Source: Streptomyces sp. RKAG293
GTDB lineage: Bacteria > Actinomycetota > Actinomycetes > Streptomycetales > Streptomycetaceae
Assembly (NCBI RefSeq): GCF_023701745.1
Contig: NZ_JAJOZB010000001.1
Coordinates: forward strand, 1,302,001 to 1,366,000
Direction: 5' to 3'
DNA length: 64,000 nucleotides
Shown: positions 41,397 through 50,413 of the stretch, in pieces
Position numbering within the stretch: the first letter of the stretch is position 1
Layout of the letters: the number at the start of each line of letters is the position of its first letter
Program-made: the position numbers and the translations under genes
The notes under the pieces: model-generated
Told to the model about the DNA's origin: nothing
The model's database searches: none
What the model saw: the letters and a program-made list of their open reading frames with translations, nothing else

Positions 41397-41873
41397 TCAG
41401 CAGCCGCAGGCGGCGTCGACCGGGGCGGTGAGGGGGTCCGCTTCGTGGCGGGCTTCGCCCTCGGAGGTCTCGAAGGCGTAGCCCTCGCGGATCCAGTACT
41501 CCATGCCGCCGAGCATCTCCTTGACCTGATAGCCGAGGGTCGCCAGGGCGTGGGCGGCGCGGGTCGCGCCGTTGCAGCCGGGGCCCCAGCAGTACACGAC
41601 GACCGGGACCGAGCGGTCCAGGAACTCCGCGGCGAGCTGTGGGATCCGGGCGGTCGGGAGGTGCACGGCGCCCGGTACGTGGCCCTGGTCCCAGGACGCG
41701 GTGCTGCGGGAGTCGACGACGACGAAGCCGGCGTGCTCGGCCTGCAGACCGGCCGCGACGTCGGAGACGTCGGCGTGGAAGGCCAAGCTGGCGGCGAAGT
41801 AGGCGGCTGCGTCGGCGGGCGCGGCCGGGGGGACGCGGAGGACGGGGTTCTCGGAAACGATCAGCTGTGTCAT
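41397..41873 (-). CDS. Rhodanese-like domain protein
   Basis: The 158-residue single-domain protein follows the rhodanese fold: VVVDSRSTASWDQGHVPGAVHLP, then the active-site loop VVVYCWGPGCNGATRAAHAL with catalytic Cys, and MLGGMEYWIREGY. The loop contains a second cysteine, and the C-terminus ends in CGC, so extra sulfur carriage is possible. Role: sulfur transfer or detoxification. It is divergent from an Lrp gene 94 bp away, which probably regulates it. Confidence 0.9.
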   Translation of the reverse strand: MTQLIVSENPVLRVPPAAPADAAAYFAASLAFHADVSDVAAGLQAEHAGFVVVDSRSTASWDQGHVPGAVHLPTARIPQLAAEFLDRSVPVVVYCWGPGCNGATRAAHALATLGYQVKEMLGGMEYWIREGYAFETSEGEARHEADPLTAPVDAACGC

Positions 41874-41967
41874 GGCGGAAAATCTACGGAATCCGGACAG
41901 GACCGTGAAGTGAGATTCCCCGGCGGTTTTCTTGCCCAGCCGGGGTTTCCCCTGCTATTCATCGGTC

Positions 41968-42414
41968 ATGACCAGTGAATCCCTCGACGCCACCGACTGG
42001 CGCATCCTGGAAGCCCTGCAGCGTGACGGCCGGGCCAGTTACGCCGAGCTGGCGCGGGCCGTCGCGATGTCGCCCAGTGCGGTGACCGAGCGGGTCCGCC
42101 GGCTGGAGGAGTCCGGGGTGATCACCGGCTATTCGGCGGTCATCGACCACGACCGGGTCGGTCTGCCGATCCTGGCCCTGGTGCGGCTGCGGTATCCGAC
42201 CGGAAACTACAAGCCGTTCCACGACCTGCTGGCGTCGACGCCGGAGATCCTGGAGGCGCACCACGTCACGGGCGACGACTGCTTCGTCATGAAGGTGGCG
42301 GCCCGCTCGATGCGGCATCTGGAGGAGACCGCCGGCCGGATCTCGGGCCTCGGATCGGTCACCACCAGCATCGTCTACTCCTCGCCGCTGTCCCGCCGCC
42401 CGCTCACGTTGTGA
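41968..42414 (+). CDS. Lrp/AsnC family regulator, divergent from rhodanese
   Basis: The 148-residue protein has the Lrp HTH (ATDWRILEALQRDGRASYAE, LARAVAMSPSAVTERVRRLE) and RAM domain (LPILALVRLRYP, EAHHVTGDDCFVMKVAARSM). The combination of rhodanese with Lrp suggests control by cysteine or another sulfur amino acid, an inference from context only. ATG 41968 is taken as the start; an upstream in-frame codon would add residues without the fold. The 3' end overlaps sbcC by 11 bp in convergent orientation. Confidence 0.88.
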   Translation: MTSESLDATDWRILEALQRDGRASYAELARAVAMSPSAVTERVRRLEESGVITGYSAVIDHDRVGLPILALVRLRYPTGNYKPFHDLLASTPEILEAHHVTGDDCFVMKVAARSMRHLEETAGRISGLGSVTTSIVYSSPLSRRPLTL

Positions 42415-45400
42415 CGGGGGCGGTGGCACGGGCAGCGGCGCGCCCGGACGGGCCCTGCGCGACAGTGGAGCCCGACTGGCCCTTTATGACGCGTAGTTGG
42501 GCGGGAATCCGCTGCCGCAGGTCCGCGACGTGGCTGACGATGCCGACGGCGCGGTCCCGTTCGCGCAGCGCGTCCAGGACGTCGAGCACCTCGTCCAGGG
42601 TCTGCTCGTCGAGGCTGCCGAAGCCCTCGTCGATGAAGAGGGTGTCCAGCCGGGTGCCGCCCGCCTCGTCGGTGACGACGTCCGCGAGGCCGAGCGCCAG
42701 CGCCAGGGAGGCGGAGAACGTCTCGCCCCCCGACAGCGTCGAGGTGTCGCGCTCGGTGCCCGTCCAGGCGTCGACGGCCCTCAGGCCCAGCCCGGACCGG
42801 GAGCGGCCCGCACTCCTGGCGTCGCTGTGGACGAGGGTGTAGCGGCCCGACGACATGCGCTGCAGCCGGACGCTGGCCGCCGCGGCGACCTGTTCCAGCC
42901 GGGCGGCCAGGACGTAGGTCTCCAGTTCCATCTTCAGCTGGTTCTCGGTGGAGGTGCCGGCCGACAGGTCCGCCAGCCGCCGGATGCGGGCGTACTCGGC
43001 GCGGGCCGGGGCGAGTTCCGCGGCCTTCGCGGCGGCCTGCGCCCCGAGCCGGTCGAGGTCGGCGCCGCGGGTCTGCGCGGCGGCGTGCGCGGCGGCCGCC
43101 TCGCGCAGCCGGGCGGTCGTGGTGTCGACGGCCGCCCGCGCCCGCGCGGGATCGGCGGCCGGCAGCGCGGCGGCGGCCGCGAGGCCCGGCGCGGCCAGAT
43201 CGGCGGTGACGGCTGCCTCCTCGTCACGCCACTGCGCCACGAGGTGCTCCAGCCGCAGCCGCCGGTCGGGCGCGTACAGCGCGCGGGCCGCGTCGGCGGG
43301 GGTGTCGAACCCCGCGCGGAACGCCGCGTCGGACAGTGCCGCGTCGGCCTCCTTCAGCCGCTGGGCCCCATCGTGCTCCCGGTCGACGGCCTGCGCGGCC
43401 GTCGCCAGCACCTCGACGTGCCGGGCCAGTTGCGATCGGCGGGCGGCCACGGTGGCGAAGCCGCCGCGCGCCCGCGACAGTTGCTCGGCGATGCGCTCGT
43501 ACTGCTCGTCGAGTTCCTCGCGCCGCGAGGTCCGCGCCGCGGCCCGGCTCAGGGCCTCGTGCCGCTCCGCGGTCCTGCGGTCGTGTTCCCGCTCGGCCTC
43601 GCCGAGCGCCTCGCGGGCGGCGTGGGTGTCGGCGGCGGCGCGCACCGTGAGCACGTACTCGCCGTCCAACGCGGTGTACGCGGCGGCCAGTTCATCCACA
43701 GGGGTGTCGCCGGACGCCGCCAGGGCCGCGTCCCGCCCGGCCCGCGCGCGGCTCAGCTCGTCCTGGACAGCGCTCTGCGCGGCGGACGCGCTCTGATGGG
43801 CGGCGTAGGCGGCGTCCTCGTCCTCGCGGGTGACCTGCCGGTCGGAGGGGCGAGCCGGCTCGGGGTGTTCCGCGGAGCCGCACACCCGGCAGTTCTCTCC
43901 GGGCACCAGGGCGGCGGCCAGTTCCGCGGCGATGCCGGAGATCCGCGCTTCGCGGGCGTCCTGCCAGGCCTCGCGGGTGTCGGCGGCCCGGTCCCGGGCG
44001 GCGCGGTGCCGGTCCTCGGCCACGGTCAGGGCATGGGCGTAACGGTCGCGCTCCCGGGCCGCGTCGAGGCGGCGGCGGGCCTGGTCGCGTTCGGCGTCCA
44101 GCGTTCCGGCGCGGGCCGCGGCGGTCTGCGCGTCGTCGACACGGCGCTGCAGCCGCAGCCGTTCCGGCTCCCAGCCCGCCAGCCAGCCGTCGGCCTCCTG
44201 TACGGCCTCGTCGTCACCGCGCGCCTCGGCCTCCAACCGGTCGCGCCGGACCGCCAGTTCGGCGGCGCGCTGCTCCAGCTCACCGGCCTCGGTGAGCGAT
44301 CCGAGCTCCTCGCGCAGCTGGTTGGCGGTCGTGGTCAGCTGCTCCGCGGCCGCCTCGGCGAGGTCGGCGGGGAGCTGCGCCCGCGCGGTGCGCCGGGCCG
44401 CGAGCGCCTGCTGGTGCTGTGTCGCGGCCTTCTCGCGCAGTTCCAGGGCCGATTCGACACCGGAGGCGCGGTGCGCCCGCTCCAGCCGGGCACGCTGCTC
44501 GTCACGTTCCGACTGCGCCCCGGCGATGCCGTCGGCCCGGCGGCGGGCGGCGGCGTACCGCTGCTGCAGGCCGTACAGCTCCTGGACGGCGCCGGCCTCG
44601 TCGCGGGCCCGCAGGTGGGCCTGTTCGGCCAGCTCCAGCGCGCTCACGGCGATGTCGTGGCGCTCGCGCGCGGTGGAGCGCAGCACGGCCGCCCACTGCA
44701 GGATCGGCGCGGCCAGGTCGGAGAGGACCGCCGGTGCGCGCGCCGGTACCTCCTCGGGCAGCCAGCCGTCCAGCGGCTCGGCCCCCGGGCCCGCCGCCTG
44801 GGCGAGGCGTCCGGCCAGGTTGTCCAGCTCCTGGTCACCGGTCTGGATCCGCTGTTCGGCGGCGCGGCGGCGCTCCTTGAGCCACTCCTCGACGGCCTTG
44901 AAGCGGCGGGTGTCGAAGAGCCGGCCCAGCAAGGCGCCGCGTTCGGCGGCGGTGGCCCGCAGGAAGTTGGCGAACTCGCCCTGCGGCAGCAGCACCACCT
45001 GGCAGAACTGCTCCCGGCTCATCCCGATCAGCTGCTTGAGTTCCTCACCGATCTCCTGGTGGGACTTGGACAGCGCGCGCCACTCGCCGTCGCTGCGCTC
45101 CCGCAGCAGCGTGACGGCCTTCTCCTGCGTCGTCCCGGAGCCGCGCTTCTTCGGGCGCTGCTGCTCGGGCCGCCGGGTGATCTCCAGGTGCCGGCCGCCG
45201 ACGTGCAGTTCGAGGACCACCTCGGTACTGAGGGTGGCGTCGGCGTGGTCGCTGCGCAGCCGGCTGGCCGGCCGGCTGCCGGGGACGTCGCCGTACAGGG
45301 CGAAGCAGACGCCGTCGAGGATGGAGGTCTTCCCCGCCCCGGTCGCGCCGTGCAGGAGGAACAGTCCGGCCGAGGACAGTTCGTCGAAGTCGACGCTCTC

Positions 45401-45451
45401 GGTGCCCGCGAAGGGGCCGAAGGCGGTGAGGTCGAGCCGGTGCAGCCGCAT
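42404..45451 (-). CDS. sbcC: Nuclease subunit SbcC (Rad50-like ATPase)
   Basis: SbcC with SbcD opens and cuts hairpins and protein-blocked DNA ends. The 1015-residue protein has Walker A GATGAGKTS (about residues 35-43), a long coiled coil interrupted near the centre by the zinc-hook CRVC (followed by GSAEHPE), and at the C-terminus the ABC signature LSGGETFSASLALALGL and Walker B LDTLFIDEGFGSLDEQTL. ATG 45451 lies three bases after the sbcD stop, so they are coupled. Nothing unusual is seen. Confidence 0.96.
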   Translation of the reverse strand: MRLHRLDLTAFGPFAGTESVDFDELSSAGLFLLHGATGAGKTSILDGVCFALYGDVPGSRPASRLRSDHADATLSTEVVLELHVGGRHLEITRRPEQQRPKKRGSGTTQEKAVTLLRERSDGEWRALSKSHQEIGEELKQLIGMSREQFCQVVLLPQGEFANFLRATAAERGALLGRLFDTRRFKAVEEWLKERRRAAEQRIQTGDQELDNLAGRLAQAAGPGAEPLDGWLPEEVPARAPAVLSDLAAPILQWAAVLRSTARERHDIAVSALELAEQAHLRARDEAGAVQELYGLQQRYAAARRRADGIAGAQSERDEQRARLERAHRASGVESALELREKAATQHQQALAARRTARAQLPADLAEAAAEQLTTTANQLREELGSLTEAGELEQRAAELAVRRDRLEAEARGDDEAVQEADGWLAGWEPERLRLQRRVDDAQTAAARAGTLDAERDQARRRLDAARERDRYAHALTVAEDRHRAARDRAADTREAWQDAREARISGIAAELAAALVPGENCRVCGSAEHPEPARPSDRQVTREDEDAAYAAHQSASAAQSAVQDELSRARAGRDAALAASGDTPVDELAAAYTALDGEYVLTVRAAADTHAAREALGEAEREHDRRTAERHEALSRAAARTSRREELDEQYERIAEQLSRARGGFATVAARRSQLARHVEVLATAAQAVDREHDGAQRLKEADAALSDAAFRAGFDTPADAARALYAPDRRLRLEHLVAQWRDEEAAVTADLAAPGLAAAAALPAADPARARAAVDTTTARLREAAAAHAAAQTRGADLDRLGAQAAAKAAELAPARAEYARIRRLADLSAGTSTENQLKMELETYVLAARLEQVAAAASVRLQRMSSGRYTLVHSDARSAGRSRSGLGLRAVDAWTGTERDTSTLSGGETFSASLALALGLADVVTDEAGGTRLDTLFIDEGFGSLDEQTLDEVLDVLDALRERDRAVGIVSHVADLRQRIPAQLRVIKGQSGSTVAQGPSGRAAARATAPVTT

Positions 45452-45454
45452 CGC

Positions 45455-46612
45455 TTACGTTTCCGTCCTTGCGTGGTGCGCGCGTACCGCGTCCAGGGCC
45501 TCGCGCAGCACCGTCCGTTCCCGCCCGTCGGGGCCCGAGCCCCGGACGTGGGCCACGAAGTCCTCGGCGATCTGCTGGTCGGTGCGGCCGCGCAGCCGCT
45601 GGGCGTAGGAGACCGCCGGGTCGGTGCCGGAGTTCTCGGGGTCGAAGGCGAGGCTGAGCACGTGCGGGAAGCGCTTGGCCAGGGCCGCCATCGGTTCCGG
45701 CGGGCGCAGCGCGTCGGTGAGGGTGGCCTCGACCCAGGCGTCCTCATGACGCTCCAGCGCCGGATCGGCGAGCAGGTCGTCCAGGTGGCCGCGGATCCGG
45801 GCGATCGGGCGCGGCACCGGGCAGTCGACGCGCCCGGCGGTCACGGAGCCGTCCGGGTCGAGGTCGACCAGCCACATGCTCTTGCGGTGCCGCTCCTCGG
45901 AGAAGGAGTACGCCAGCGGCGAGCCGGAGTACCGGACCCGTTCGGTGATCGTCTGGCAGCCGTGCAGATGGCCGAGCGCCACATAGTCCACGCCCGCGAA
46001 GATCTCGGCGGGCACGGCCTCCACCCCGCCCGCGGTGATGTCGCGCTCGCTGTCGCTCGGCGCGCCCCCGGTGACGAAGGCGTGCGCCAGCACCACCGAG
46101 CGGGTGCCGGCCGGGCGGGTGGCGAGATCGGCGCGTACCCGGTCCATGGCCGCGCCCAGCACGGCGGTGTGGTCGGCCCGCTCGGCGTCGAACTCGGCGC
46201 GGACCAGCGCCGGTTCGAGGTAGGGCAGCCCGTACAGCACGGTGTCGCCGGTGGCGCCCGGCAGGACGACGGGGACCGCGCAGCCGGCCGGGTCGGTGCG
46301 CAGGTGGATGCCGGCGCGGCCCATGAGCCCTGCGCCGACGCCCAGCCGCCGGGCCGAATCGTGGTTCCCGGAGATCATCACCGTCGGGACGCCGAGGTCG
46401 GCGAGCCGGTGCAGGGCGTCGTCGAAGAGCTCGACGGCGGACAGCGGCGGCACCGCCCGGTCGTAGATGTCGCCCGCGACGAGCACCACGTCGACGGCCT
46501 CGTCGCGGACCGTACGGACGAGGTGGTCGAGGAAGGCCGCCTGGGCGGCGAGCAGGCTCTCGCGGTGGAACGAGCGTCCCAGATGCCAGTCGGATGTGTG
46601 CAGAAGTCTCAC
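45455..46612 (-). CDS. sbcD: Nuclease subunit SbcD (Mre11-like)
   Basis: The 385-residue metallophosphoesterase nuclease has all Mre11 motifs: LLHTSDWHLGRSFH, VLVAGDIYDRAVPP, VMISGNHDSARRL, VLAHAFVTGG and ALGHLHGCQ. It is the nuclease partner of SbcC. GTG 46612 (VRLLHTSDWHLG) is preferred because GGAG lies eight bases upstream and the motif starts immediately; a longer upstream frame adds only Arg/Pro-rich filler. The 250-bp gap up to the GNAT gene at 46865 holds divergent promoters but no gene. Confidence 0.95.
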   Translation of the reverse strand: MRLLHTSDWHLGRSFHRESLLAAQAAFLDHLVRTVRDEAVDVVLVAGDIYDRAVPPLSAVELFDDALHRLADLGVPTVMISGNHDSARRLGVGAGLMGRAGIHLRTDPAGCAVPVVLPGATGDTVLYGLPYLEPALVRAEFDAERADHTAVLGAAMDRVRADLATRPAGTRSVVLAHAFVTGGAPSDSERDITAGGVEAVPAEIFAGVDYVALGHLHGCQTITERVRYSGSPLAYSFSEERHRKSMWLVDLDPDGSVTAGRVDCPVPRPIARIRGHLDDLLADPALERHEDAWVEATLTDALRPPEPMAALAKRFPHVLSLAFDPENSGTDPAVSYAQRLRGRTDQQIAEDFVAHVRGSGPDGRERTVLREALDAVRAHHARTET

Positions 46613-46864
46613 TGGGGTGCTCCGACCTGCACGTTTATCTCTCCTCCACCCCAGAACCCGCACCGGACCAGCCTGGGGTCCAGCTGTCGGCACCGACCAC
46701 GCTAGCGCCCGGACGCCTCTCATCCACCACGGACCTCGGTTTGTCATCGGTGCCGGGGCCGGACGGCGGGCGGTATTGCCGTGATCCGGTCCGTTACGAA
46801 ACGATCACGCCAGGGGTGAACCAGTACCGAACACGCCCCGCCACCGACGCCCTTGGAGTGAGAA

Positions 46865-47713
46865 GTGCCGACATTCGAGATCACGGCCGCGAGCGCCGCC
46901 GACATCGGGCTGATGGCGGACTGGGCCGCCGCGGAGGGCTGGAACCCGGGCCGCACCGACGGCTCCGCCTTCTTCGCGGCCGATCCGCACGGTTTCCTGA
47001 TCGGCCGCCTCGACGGTGATCCGGTCGCCTGCGTCTCGGTCGTCCGGTACGGCACCGATTTCGGCTTCCTCGGTTTCTACATCACCCAGCCGTCGCTGCG
47101 CGGCCAGGGCTACGGCATCCAGCTCTGGCGCGCCGGCATGGCGCGGCTCGCCGGGCGCAACGTCGGGCTCGACGGGGTGGTGGCCCAGCAGGAGAACTAT
47201 CGCAAGTCCGGTTTCCGCTCCGCCTGGAACAACATCCGCTACGAAGGCACTCCGGCCGCGGACGCGCCGGCGCCGGCCGGCGTCACCCTGGTGGACGCCC
47301 GCACCCTGCCCTTCGACCAACTCGCCGCCTACGACCGCCGCTTCTTCCCGGCGCCCCGCGACAGCTTCCTGGCCACCTGGATCGCGGCACCCCAGCGCAC
47401 CGCGCTGGCCGCGGTGCGCGACGGAGAGCTGCAGGGTCTCGCCGTGCTGCGCGCGTGCCGCGAGGCCTCGCGCATCGGGCCGGTCCACGCGGACGCGCCG
47501 GAGGTGGCGGGCGCCCTGGTCGGCGCGCTGGCGGCGACCGTGCCGGGCGAGCCGGTGTCGATCGACGTGCCCGACATCAACAAGCCGGCGGTGCACCTCA
47601 TGGAACAGCTCGGCCTGGCGCCGTCCTTCGAGACCGCCCGGATGTACACCGGTCCGGTGCCGGAGACCGATCAGGCCGGGATGTACGGCGTCACCAGCCT
47701 CGAACTGGGCTGA
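46865..47713 (+). CDS. GNAT acetyltransferase with a YitH-type C-terminal domain
   Basis: The 282-residue protein has an N-terminal GNAT domain (AADIGLMADWAAAEGWNPGR, VVRYGTDFGFLGFYITQPSL, RGQGYGIQLWRAG) and a second half (about 140-280) with the acetyltransferase-like YitH domain (SFLATWIAAPQRTALAAV, IDVPDINKPAVHLMEQLGL). Substrate unknown. GTG 46865 follows TTGGAGTGAG. It is monocistronic, facing the YigZ gene convergently. Confidence 0.85.
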   Translation: MPTFEITAASAADIGLMADWAAAEGWNPGRTDGSAFFAADPHGFLIGRLDGDPVACVSVVRYGTDFGFLGFYITQPSLRGQGYGIQLWRAGMARLAGRNVGLDGVVAQQENYRKSGFRSAWNNIRYEGTPAADAPAPAGVTLVDARTLPFDQLAAYDRRFFPAPRDSFLATWIAAPQRTALAAVRDGELQGLAVLRACREASRIGPVHADAPEVAGALVGALAATVPGEPVSIDVPDINKPAVHLMEQLGLAPSFETARMYTGPVPETDQAGMYGVTSLELG

Positions 47714-47741
47714 CGCCGTTCTTGCGACAACAGGTTCCGGG

Positions 47742-48368
47742 CTAGACGTCGACGAATTCGGTGCCGCCGGCCTCCACCGTGGCGGCACCGGAGGTGCTGT
47801 CGGCGACCCAGGAGCGGAACGCCGCCACCTCGGACTCGGGCAGCGCGATGTCGATCCGTACATCGGCGCCGTACCGCACCCCGCGCACCGTCCGCCCGGC
47901 CGACCGCAGGTCGTTCTCCAGCCTGCCCGCCCGCTGGTGGTCGGCCGCGACCGTCAGCAGTGCGAGGCGCTGCCGTTCGACGGTGCCCAGTTCGTCGAGC
48001 GCGGCGGACACGGCGCCGCCGTAGGCACGCACCAGCCCGCCGGCGCCGAGCTGGACCCCTCCGTAGTAGCGGGTGACGACGGCGACGACATCGCGCACCT
48101 CGCGGCGCAGCAGTACCTGCAGCATGGGGGTGCCCGCGGTGCCGCCGGGTTCACCGTCGTCGCTGGCCTTGTGGAGGCGGCCCTCAGCTCCGATGACGTA
48201 GGCGAAGCAGTGGTGGGTCGCGCCCGGGTGCTCCTTGCGGATCTTCTGGATGAACGCCTGCGCGGCCTGCTCGCTGCCCGCGGGCGCCAGCGCGCACAGG
48301 AAGCGCGAGCGCTTGATCTCGCTCTCGTGCACGCCCTCGCGCCCCACCGTCAGATACCGGTCCACCAT
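47742..48368 (-). CDS. YigZ/IMPACT family protein
   Basis: The 208-residue protein has the IMPACT N-terminal domain (ESEIKRSRFLCALAP, GATHHCFAYVIG, SDDGEPGGTAGTPML, VVAVVTRYYGGVQLGAGGLV) and a C-terminal DUF1949 ferredoxin-like domain. IMPACT proteins are linked to translation stress (Gcn1/Gcn2 in eukaryotes) though the bacterial role is unclear. It is divergent from the CoA-binding protein gene. Length and sequence are typical. Confidence 0.92.
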   Translation of the reverse strand: MVDRYLTVGREGVHESEIKRSRFLCALAPAGSEQAAQAFIQKIRKEHPGATHHCFAYVIGAEGRLHKASDDGEPGGTAGTPMLQVLLRREVRDVVAVVTRYYGGVQLGAGGLVRAYGGAVSAALDELGTVERQRLALLTVAADHQRAGRLENDLRSAGRTVRGVRYGADVRIDIALPESEVAAFRSWVADSTSGAATVEAGGTEFVDV

Positions 48369-48457
48369 CCGGCCACCCTATGCCGCCAGCCGGGAATGGG
48401 CCGGGCCGGTCGCTCGTTGACCAGGCACGACGAGCGGGACACCCTCTGGAGGACGAC

Positions 48458-48865
48458 GTGTACGGCGATGCTGCGACGGTACGGAAGATCCTGACCGGGA
48501 CGGGTGACACCTGGGCGGTGGTCGGTCTGTCGAACAACGAGGCACGGGCCGCCTACGGGGTCGCGCGGGTGCTGCAGCGCTTCGGCAAGCGGATCGTTCC
48601 CGTCCACCCCAAGGCCGAGACCGTGCACGGCGAGCAAGGGTACGCCTCGCTCGCCGACATTCCGTTCCCGGTCGACGTGGTCGACGTCTTCGTCAATTCC
48701 GAGCTGGCGGGCGCGGTCGCCGATGAGGCGGTCGCGGCCGGGGCGAAGGCCGTGTGGTTCCAGCTCGGGGTGATCGACGAGGCCGCGTTCGAGCGGACGC
48801 GGGCGGCCGGCGCGGAGATGGTCATGGACCGCTGCCCGGCGATCGAGATTCCGCGCCTCGGCTGA
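48458..48865 (+). CDS. CoA-binding domain protein (YccU-like)
   Basis: The 135-residue Rossmann-type protein matches the single-domain CoA-binding family: TWAVVGLSNNEARAAYGVAR, VLQRFGKRIVPVHPKAETVH, VDVVDVFVNSELAGAVADEA, AVWFQLGVIDEAAFERTRAA, MDRCPAIEIPRL. GTG 48458 has GGAGG in front of it. It may bind CoA or a related nucleotide; no partner enzyme is nearby. A small membrane-protein gene follows 36 bp later. Confidence 0.9.
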   Translation: MYGDAATVRKILTGTGDTWAVVGLSNNEARAAYGVARVLQRFGKRIVPVHPKAETVHGEQGYASLADIPFPVDVVDVFVNSELAGAVADEAVAAGAKAVWFQLGVIDEAAFERTRAAGAEMVMDRCPAIEIPRLG

Positions 48866-48901
48866 CGCGCGATACCGGGCCAGGAAGCCTACGGTGGCGG
48901 G

Positions 48902-49183
48902 GTGAGCAAGGACCGAAAGCCTCCGCCGCCGCCCTTCGGGCTCGATGAGAAGACCTACGCCGATCTGTGGTTCTACGCCCTGCCGGTGCTCGGCTTCGTG
49001 CTGGCCTTCGGGGTCTTCGCGGTGCTGCTCGGGGTGCTGCCCGACCACTGGTGGGGTGAGGTGCTGGCGGCGGTGGTCGCGGTGGGCGTCGGTGTGATCG
49101 TGGTGCGGGCGGGACGGCGGCTGCACCGGTCCCTGCACGCGGCGGACGAGGACCGGTCCGGCGGGCCGCCGGACCGGCGCTGA
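48902..49183 (+). CDS. Small two-helix membrane protein
   Basis: The 93-residue protein has two hydrophobic segments (about 22-44, LWFYALPVLGFVLAFGVFAV; 53-70, EVLAAVVAVGVGVIVVRAG) flanked by polar Pro-rich and Arg/Asp-rich ends. No family recognised. GTG 48902 follows TGGCGGGG. Probably co-transcribed with the CoA-binding protein gene. Confidence 0.65.
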   Translation: MSKDRKPPPPPFGLDEKTYADLWFYALPVLGFVLAFGVFAVLLGVLPDHWWGEVLAAVVAVGVGVIVVRAGRRLHRSLHAADEDRSGGPPDRR

Positions 49184-49193
49184 CCGCAGCCGC

Positions 49194-49724
49194 TCAGATA
49201 CCGAGGCCTTCGAGGACGACCGCGCCCGGCAGGGCGGCGAGTACCTTGCCCGGCACGATCAGCTTGCCGCGCCGGGCGCCGCTGCCGATCACCAGGTACG
49301 GGGCGTCGACGACGGCCGCGTCGATGAGCAGCGGCCAGTCACCGGGCAGGCCGACGGGGGTGATGCCGCCGTACTCCATGCCGGTGGCGCCGGTCGCGGC
49401 GTCCATCGCAGCGAACGAGGCCTTGCGGGCGCCGAGATGGCGCCGGACCACGCCGTTGACGTCGACGCGGGTGGTGGAGAGCACCAGGCACGCGGCGAGC
49501 GTGACGTCCTGGCCGCGCTTGCCCGCGACGACCACGCAGTTCGCCGAGGCGTCCAGGAGGTCGGCGCCGTAGGTCTCGACGAAGACGGCGGTGTCGGCCT
49601 TCTCGGGGTCGGTGTCGACGTAGAGCACCTCGGCGGTCACCGCGGCGGCCACCGGAGCCGGGAGCAGGTCGAGCCGTTCGGTGGCGGGGTGGGCTTCGTC
49701 GAAATTGCCGATCGGTGCGCGCAT
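49194..49724 (-). CDS. YbaK/EbsC-family aminoacyl-tRNA deacylase-like protein
   Basis: The 176-residue protein fits the YbaK/ProX family, whose members hydrolyse misacylated tRNA: EVLYVDTDPEKADTAVFVET, CVVVAGKRGQDVTLAACLVL, VDVNGVVRRHLGARKASFA and GGITPVGLPGDWPLLIDAAV. The conserved Lys (GKRG) and the Gly-Gly-Ile-Thr-Pro motif are present. ATG 49724 is the start; the gene is 20 bp downstream of the XRE-cupin gene and probably in the same operon. Its tRNA substrate is not evident. Confidence 0.9.
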   Translation of the reverse strand: MRAPIGNFDEAHPATERLDLLPAPVAAAVTAEVLYVDTDPEKADTAVFVETYGADLLDASANCVVVAGKRGQDVTLAACLVLSTTRVDVNGVVRRHLGARKASFAAMDAATGATGMEYGGITPVGLPGDWPLLIDAAVVDAPYLVIGSGARRGKLIVPGKVLAALPGAVVLEGLGI

Positions 49725-49744
49725 ACCTGGAAACGTAACAGGCG

Positions 49745-50317
49745 TCACCTGGGCGGCGGGACGGCGATCGCGAGCGTCATCTCGGCCGGGACCTGACCCG
49801 CGTTGTGATAGCCGTGCGGCACATGGGCGTCGAAGCTCGCGGTGGTCCCGGAGGGGACGCGGTACTCCTGGCCTTCGACGACGAGCGTCAGCTCGCCCGC
49901 GTCCACCCGGATCAGTTCGGCGCTGCCGGGCGGGTGGGCGTCGGAGTCGTGGCCCTCGCCGGGCATGAGCCGCCAGGACCACAGTTCCAGCGGGCCGGGT
50001 GCCTCGGTGCCGGCCTGGAGCGTGCCGTAGCTGCCGGCCGGGGTGCTCCACAGCGGTACGGCGCGGTCGGCGGGGACCAGCCGGACCTGGGGGCTGTCGG
50101 CGTAGTCCAGGAGGTTGGCGATGCTGATGCCGACGGCGTCGGCGATGCGCACCACGGTGCCGATGCTGGGGTTGGTCCTGGCCTGCTCGATCTGGATGAT
50201 CATGCCCCGGCTGACGCCCGCCCGGGCGGCGAGCGCGTCGAGGCTGTATCCGCGCTCCAGCCGCAGTCGTTTGACGTTGCGGGCGAGCGACTGGGCGACG
50301 ATTTCGAGGTCCGGCAC
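49745..50317 (-). CDS. XRE-family regulator with cupin domain
   Basis: The protein of about 190 residues joins an HTH_3 domain (about 5-65; RNVKRLRLERGYSLDALAAR, AGVSRGMIIQIEQARTNPSI) to a C-terminal cupin (about 105-180; RLMPGEGHDSDAHPPGSAEL, GELTLVVEGQEYRVPSGTTA, DAHVPHGYHNAG). The cupin keeps some metal-binding His/Glu residues (HPPGSAE, HVPH). Such regulators control small-molecule export or amine catabolism. GTG 50317 with GGACGGAAG upstream is preferred; TTG 50329 is an alternative. It is divergent from an EamA transporter, which it probably regulates. Confidence 0.88.
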   Translation of the reverse strand: MPDLEIVAQSLARNVKRLRLERGYSLDALAARAGVSRGMIIQIEQARTNPSIGTVVRIADAVGISIANLLDYADSPQVRLVPADRAVPLWSTPAGSYGTLQAGTEAPGPLELWSWRLMPGEGHDSDAHPPGSAELIRVDAGELTLVVEGQEYRVPSGTTASFDAHVPHGYHNAGQVPAEMTLAIAVPPPR

Positions 50318-50336
50318 GCTTCCGTCCAATATTATG

Positions 50337-50352
50337 AATGACAGAGTTCATT
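50337..50352. promoter_or_regulatory. Inverted repeat AATGA-N6-TCATT between XRE-cupin and EamA
   Basis: The palindrome is in the AT-rich divergent intergenic region, 20 bp from the regulator start; the minus strand also shows CATAATATT just next to it, which may be its -10 region. It is the best operator candidate for the XRE-cupin regulator. Confidence 0.5.
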
Positions 50353-50413
50353 TGAGTGCACTACGGTGTGGTGTACCAACACGTTCATCACACTGTACTG
50401 CGGGGGAAGTCCC

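Noticed and set aside
42497..46705. A 1402-codon plus-strand frame opposite sbcC and sbcD
   Set aside because: Antisense shadow; sbcC and sbcD have complete motif sets on the other strand.
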